A stretch of 28,088 bases of DNA. Source: Chara braunii (taxonomy: Eukaryota > Streptophyta > Charophyceae > Charales > Characeae). The stretch spans positions 605,221-633,308 of the forward strand of contig BFEA01000205.1 in the NCBI GenBank assembly GCA_003427395.1, written 5' to 3'. The notes under the pieces are model-generated. The model saw nothing but the letters and a program-made list of their open reading frames with translations, had not been told where the DNA came from and did not search any database. Shown piece by piece: positions 28,076-28,088 of this stretch (position 1 is the stretch's first letter; each line of letters begins with the position of its first letter). A program made the translations under genes and the position numbers.

Positions 28076-28088
28076 CATAGATCAGTCT

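Overview
The window looks like nuclear DNA of a eukaryote, probably a protist or alga; no finer placement is possible. The evidence is a Helitron with a PIF1-type helicase, a non-LTR (LINE-type) retrotransposon fragment, candidate spliceosomal introns with pyrimidine tracts, an AATAAA-plus-poly(A) end, low gene density and many simple repeats. No bacterial operon, tRNA, rRNA or CRISPR was recognised. Isolated Ns and two artificial 95-bp duplications show a draft short-read assembly.

Region 1 (about 1.0-9.6 kb, all minus strand) is a large Helitron. Read from 9601 down to 2428 it encodes a basic N-terminus, a CxxC region, the Helitron-like N domain, the HLH and YxxxYxxK Rep motifs, a PIF1/RecD-like helicase and a C-terminal Ulp1-type cysteine protease. 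Helicase motif VI and the Ulp1 domain share one uninterrupted reading frame, so the protease is fused to the helicase. The long frame is broken by eight single in-frame stop codons (TGA, TAA, TGA, TAG, TAA, TGA, TAG, TAA) but only one frameshift. Downstream (1929-1012) lies a separate coding unit whose tail matches a gene at 20 kb.

Region 2 (9.6-13.8 kb) is noncoding and repeat-rich: composite tandem repeats at 10.7-11.15 kb, then two diverged direct copies of an about 0.9-kb segment.

Region 3 (13.8-22.4 kb) holds three members (A, B, C) of a divergent gene family on the minus strand. They share motifs with each other, and B shares a C-terminal tail with the unit beside the Helitron. The function is unknown; an OB-fold, single-strand-DNA-binding role is a weak guess. 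Between A and B lies the degenerate 3' part of a plus-strand LINE carrying a zf-RVT-like domain.

Region 4 (22.4-25.5 kb) shows no gene and one diverged direct repeat. Region 5 (25.4 kb to the end) is C/T-rich and then visibly more GC-rich. It has a small inverted duplication of a coding stretch, some uncertain ORFs and a 32-33 bp tandem repeat at the edge.

The best leads are the helicase-Ulp1 fusion, the isolated in-frame stops in several unrelated frames (one at the expected Gln of helicase motif VI), and the family shared between the Helitron neighbourhood and the 14-22 kb loci.
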